DNA from: Aurantiochytrium sp. KH105
Lineage: Eukaryota; Sar; Bigyra; Thraustochytrida; Thraustochytriidae
Reading direction: 5' to 3'
Assembly (NCBI GenBank): GCA_003116975.1
Contig: BGKB01000021.1
Location: forward strand, 682,001 to 746,000
DNA length: 64,000 nt
Part shown: positions 60,419 to 64,000 of the stretch, piece by piece
Layout of the letters: the number at the start of each line of letters is the position of its first letter
Position numbering within the stretch: the stretch's first letter is position 1
The notes under the pieces: generated by a model
What the model saw: only the letters and a program-made list of their open reading frames with translations
What the model was told of the DNA's origin: nothing
Database searches by the model: none
Position numbers and translations under genes: made by a program

Positions 60419-62590
60419 CTACAGTTTGGATACAGAGTCCTGCGAGAAAGCGCTGGGCGATGCAAGGTTCATGCGCCGCACGGACATGAGCTGAATGACC
60501 CAGTCTCGAACCACTGGCAACATGTGCGCGGCATCGCAAGAGTGCGCATGACTGGATCCATTGACGTGAATGGTGGTCAAAGGCGAACGAATGCAAGCTA
60601 GATCGGCAAAGAGGCGCTTACGCTGCGATGGCGGGCCATTCGTGGCGCGTGCGCTGCTGACGGGGAAAACGGCCAACACCGGAGCCTCAATGCCTGCGAG
60701 AATGTCCTGGAACGTCGCGCCAGGAGTTTCCAAAACAGGCTTGCGTACACGAAACACCCGCGCATCTACATTGAGCGTCCACGCTGAGCCATCTGCGTCT
60801 GACTCTGCCATACGCGACGCGATGGCATTCGCCGTGACACTGGACTTGGGAAAGTTCGGGTCCGTTTGCAGCCTCGATATGAGCTCTTCGCGGCGCGCAA
60901 AGCGCGGCACGGCTCGTGGCTCGTCCTGGCGCTCGAGGTACGAGTAGTACACCTCTGCCGGAGCCCACTCAGTGGGAATGGTGAGCTCTTGGGCATCAAA
61001 TGCCACAACGCCTGAAATTTTCGAGGGCAAGCCACCAGCCGCATAGAGCGCGACGGTGGCGCCAAATCCATGGCCCCACAGGGCAAAGGGGTCTTCCCAG
61101 CCAAGAGCGTCCGCGACTCGCAGCAGCAAGGTCGCGGTTTCAGACATGCCAAAGCCCCAGTCAAAGGGAGCATTGTTGGAGAGTCCGATGCCCGGGGGGT
61201 CGACAGCGACTACGCAAAGGTCGCCGTTGGGGGATGCGGCAACAGCTCGCTGCGCGAGCTGCTGAAAGCTTCCGCTTGAGTCCCAAGCATCCGGCCACGC
61301 CAAAACGCGATTCATGCTCGATGCCTTTCCCCAACGCTGCGCGCCGAGTCGGAGGCCGTCCACCTCGACCTCAATGTTCTCTGCGATGATTTCTGCGGCG
61401 CCATTTGCCTCATTGGCTGAGCCTTCATTCGAAGTGACCTCTGAGAGCGCAGCGGACTCAGCGCTCGCCGTACTGGGTGAAAGCATGTGCTGCGCGCTCG
61501 CGGACATCCATACGTCGCCTGCAGCTCCGCGCAGATCGATGGGCGGCTTTGTGTCAAGTGGTTGGCGCAGACGGTCTTCGAGCCAGGGAAGCACGGCGCT
61601 CGCGACCTCCTCCGGCACGTCGCCGTGCAGATGATGATGCGCATCTTCGATAATGACAGGTGTAAAGTCCTTGACTGTGGCCGTGCGTTTGCGGACGTCC
61701 CTGACATAAGGCAAAAAGACGGAAGACGGGACTGCATGCCAATTGTAGGTCTTTTGATACGCTTCGGCAGACTCTTCATCAGTAGAGTACTTGACAAGCT
61801 CGGACATGCTGGTTTGGGAGCCATAAATGTTGATGACGGGGGCCCGAAGTGCGCGAAGGAAAGCAACATTGGTCTCCTCGTCAATGAAGCGGGACTGGTT
61901 CTGGCCATATGTTCGCACGTCGTGGCCAAAGGTGAGGCCACCCTCGGGATGCGATATGAGGTGGCGAAGGACAATGGCCTGCCCAATCTCTCGAGACTTG
62001 GGGAATGCTGGGTTGCCCACATTGTGCTGCACCGCTTCTTCGAACTCTTCGAATTTCCGCGGGGTGCGCGTGCGATTCTTGCGATCCATCGCAATGCTCT
62101 CAGAGAAGCTTCCCCAGATTGGGCCTGTCTCTCTGCGATTGGTAATGTAGGTGCCCGCCATGCCGAGCGAGCTTTCAAAGAGGATGACCGCACGGACGCG
62201 GTGCGGGAATGCCGCGGCAGTAAAGGCGGAGATGTTTGAGCCGCGCGAGTGACTCATGAGGATGAATGGCTCGGCACCCCAGCCGAGTCGATCGGCCAGC
62301 ATCATAATGTAGTGCGCCTCCTCAAAGTCGTGGTACCACGCGCAATTTGCGTGGTGCGAAGACCGACCGCATCCAGGTGGGTCGAAGGCGGCGACGGCAA
62401 ATCCCTTTTTCACAAAGAAGGGCGCGATGGGCTCCATGCTTCCCGAGTTATCGAGCCAGCCCGGCCAGGACAGAATTCTCCGATCCGGCGCTGCCTCCTC
62501 GAGACTCTTGACCCCCTCCGGGAGCCACGCCTGGTACGCGAGCTTGAACTCGGGCGCCAGCTCGACCGCGCCATCTGTGAGGTGCTGCAT
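60419..62590 (-). CDS. Tandem alpha/beta hydrolase, second domain lacking nucleophile
   Basis: The first ATG in frame is at 62590 and gives 723 aa. Two alpha/beta hydrolase domains lie in tandem. Domain 1 (about residues 15-350): WPGWLDNSGS, then DPPGCGRSSH, an elbow SHSRGSN with a Ser nucleophile, and a His near the end (EDAHHHLHGD). Domain 2 (about 405-715): WPDAWDSSGSFQ, then DPPGIGLSNN, and the elbow GHGFGA, where the Ser position is Gly; a His is kept near the end (SSHAHSCD). The order resembles SERHL-like serine hydrolases. Domain 1 should be active on an unknown ester or amide; domain 2 looks catalytically dead. No signal peptide seen. Confidence 0.85.
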   Translation of the reverse strand: MQHLTDGAVELAPEFKLAYQAWLPEGVKSLEEAAPDRRILSWPGWLDNSGSMEPIAPFFVKKGFAVAAFDPPGCGRSSHHANCAWYHDFEEAHYIMMLADRLGWGAEPFILMSHSRGSNISAFTAAAFPHRVRAVILFESSLGMAGTYITNRRETGPIWGSFSESIAMDRKNRTRTPRKFEEFEEAVQHNVGNPAFPKSREIGQAIVLRHLISHPEGGLTFGHDVRTYGQNQSRFIDEETNVAFLRALRAPVINIYGSQTSMSELVKYSTDEESAEAYQKTYNWHAVPSSVFLPYVRDVRKRTATVKDFTPVIIEDAHHHLHGDVPEEVASAVLPWLEDRLRQPLDTKPPIDLRGAAGDVWMSASAQHMLSPSTASAESAALSEVTSNEGSANEANGAAEIIAENIEVEVDGLRLGAQRWGKASSMNRVLAWPDAWDSSGSFQQLAQRAVAASPNGDLCVVAVDPPGIGLSNNAPFDWGFGMSETATLLLRVADALGWEDPFALWGHGFGATVALYAAGGLPSKISGVVAFDAQELTIPTEWAPAEVYYSYLERQDEPRAVPRFARREELISRLQTDPNFPKSSVTANAIASRMAESDADGSAWTLNVDARVFRVRKPVLETPGATFQDILAGIEAPVLAVFPVSSARATNGPPSQRKRLFADLACIRSPLTTIHVNGSSHAHSCDAAHMLPVVRDWVIQLMSVRRMNLASPSAFSQDSVSKL

Positions 62591-63662
62591 CTTCGCGACA
62601 ACCAACCCTGCTACCCGCCGCTATCCTCTGCTCCTCCCGACGCCGGGCTGGCTTTGCGAGCGCCCGCTGCCTGCCTTCTTTGCTGCTGCCACCCGCCTCC
62701 CGAAGAAGCCTCGCGCGTGCTCGAGCCTCCTCGGCATGCAGCTCCAGTTCCGGGTTTGCTCGCCTGCCCAATCGAAGTCCGCTCCGCACGTCCGTGCTCC
62801 CAGATCGAACGAAGCGCCGCGCCCGGACCTCCTCGGCCGGCTGGCGGACTGTGCCTGCCGCCGCCGCCTCGAGCGCTGCGGGCCTCGAAGGACGCGGCCT
62901 CCGACCTCTCCTCGCGCACGCCGCGCGACCTGCGCACGCCTCGAGCTGCGCGCTGCTAGCTGCAGGCAGGTCCGTTCGCTGCGCGAGGTGGGCACGCCGC
63001 GGCGCCAGCCAAGGCAGGCTTAGCGGACACGAGCGACACGCGCCGCGCCAGGAGGACCGGCAAGCGGGCACGAGGACTTGATCTATTGCGTGCGTGCGTG
63101 CGTGGGTCGTGGTGCAGCGGGCGGGAGGGAGGAGAGAAGGGCAGACCGAGGTCGAGGCGGGAGATGGAGGAGACCGGACGGTCTTGTGTCCCCATTCCGC
63201 TCGTCTTGTCACGACCCTCGTCATTCGCTGGGGACTAGGCCGAGGACTAGTACTATCTAGGCGAGCGTGTAGATGACGATGGGGAGGACTACGCCGCCGC
63301 GAGCTGCAGTCGCGGGCTGATGTACGCGCTGCAGCTGCAGGCGGCAGCGGCAGCGCCTTCTGCAGCTGGCAGTGGACGACCGTGGTGACGGCGAGGCGGC
63401 AGGTACATTTTTTTGGCTGCGCCGCGAGCGGCCATGCGGACGCGAGTCCACTCCATGATGCGGTATGGTATCTTGGAAGGGAAGGGAGCTGGGTAATAGA
63501 AAAGGTGGGCATGAAAGGAGTTGGGTTCGTTCGGCCTGTGCCAAAAGGCATCCCAGTCTCACTGCCAGGGCCGGACAATGATTGCAAGAGGTGAACCGCG
63601 CCGTTGGTTCTTTTACAGACATGAATCCGATTCATCGCTTACTACTATAAAAAGGCAGCTAA
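62591..63662. other. Upstream region of the hydrolase
   Basis: GC-rich low complexity with GCGT repeats (about 63086-63104) and CTAG-rich words near 63235-63260. Long Arg/Ala ORFs on both strands follow composition only. No gene supported. Confidence 0.45.
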
Positions 63663-64000
63663 TCAATAGGAGCACGAAGAACGTTGCGTGGCGCGGTCCA
63701 AGAGCTCGCTGGCAGCAGCCGACGAAGTTGAGCGCGTAGGAGGCAAGGTTCCGGGAATGACAATAACGTCCTCGACTGGCTGTAGCGGAACCATTGTGCG
63801 CGCGGTGAGCTCGCAAAAAGCGGCACGAAGCCATCGCACGGCCTTGGAACGGTTGACGCGCAAACCGGGGTCCTCCTCGATTGGGCTCTCGAAAATGTCG
63901 CAAAGTGCATCCTGAATGGCTAAGAGCGCCTCCCCAACGTGGCGCATGGCCGCATGATACGCGCTCGACACTACTCCTAATCGTACGTGTACATGGTCGG
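63663..64000 (-). CDS. 3' end of an unassigned gene (partial)
   Basis: On the minus strand an open frame enters from the window edge and stops at 63663, giving about 112 residues. The N-terminal visible part is helical (HAAMRHVGEALLAIQDALCDIF), then EEDPGLRVNRSKAVRWLRAAFCEL, then a Val/Pro-rich stretch and a Ser/Ala-rich end. Codon use looks coding and there is no simple repeat. No family recognised; the start lies outside the window. Confidence 0.5.
   Translation of the reverse strand, partial: DHVHVRLGVVSSAYHAAMRHVGEALLAIQDALCDIFESPIEEDPGLRVNRSKAVRWLRAAFCELTARTMVPLQPVEDVIVIPGTLPPTRSTSSAAASELLDRATQRSSCSY

Noticed and set aside
62448-63635. 395-codon minus-strand ORF upstream of the hydrolase
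   Set aside because: Arg/Ser/Pro-rich composition artefact; it overlaps the hydrolase start in another frame.

Overview
The window is eukaryotic nuclear DNA. It is GC-rich with long intergenic regions of low-complexity sequence, and most genes are intronless; the few introns have GT-AG ends. The gene set fits a flagellated heterotroph with stramenopile-style myosins: a TH1-SH3-WW myosin, a second unconventional myosin, CEP104-like and CFAP298-like proteins, GATOR1 IML1/DEPDC5, COQ4 and a mitochondrial ferredoxin. I infer a labyrinthulomycete (thraustochytrid such as Aurantiochytrium or Hondaea). That is inference from architecture and gene style; no ribosomal marker is present.

Layout. 1-3.5 kb: two direct copies of a mobile-element-like segment (minus-strand ORF) on either side of a 923-base run of N. 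3.5-6.3 kb: a compact island unlike the rest, with tightly packed short ORFs including a broken TATA-binding-protein-like gene and a broken poxvirus/giant-virus-type Holliday junction resolvase. I read it as an endogenous large-DNA-virus remnant next to a retroelement. 7.8-16.1 kb: two convergent myosin genes. 17.4-20.9 kb: three-exon mitochondrial ferredoxin, two-exon cytosolic tryptophanyl-tRNA synthetase, and a possible 52-aa gene. 21.1-24.2 kb: CEP104-like ciliary-tip protein ending in a CaaX box. 25.8-27.4 kb: R2R3-MYB factor. 27.8-34.4 kb: COQ4, a villin-headpiece protein, an MDP-1-type HAD phosphatase and a ZnT5/Msc2-like zinc transporter. 34.5-41.8 kb: very large IML1/DEPDC5. 42.5-50 kb: UBA/SIM protein, an LRR gene with one repeat per exon, a CFAP298-like protein and a multi-pass membrane protein. 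50.5-52.0 kb: PP2A B55 subunit. 53.6-55.3 kb: unresolved, possibly degenerate sequence. 55.4-62.6 kb: S28 serine carboxypeptidase, TMA7, DEAD-box helicase and a tandem alpha/beta hydrolase with one apparently dead domain. The 3' end of another gene closes the window.

The genes do not form one pathway. They are housekeeping, cytoskeletal, ciliary, trafficking and signalling genes, often arranged divergently or convergently with about 0.4-1.6 kb between divergent starts. These leaders are rich in tetranucleotide repeats. The most unusual parts are the virus-like island, the LRR exon modules, the hydrolase with a missing nucleophile and the CaaX-tailed CEP104-like protein.
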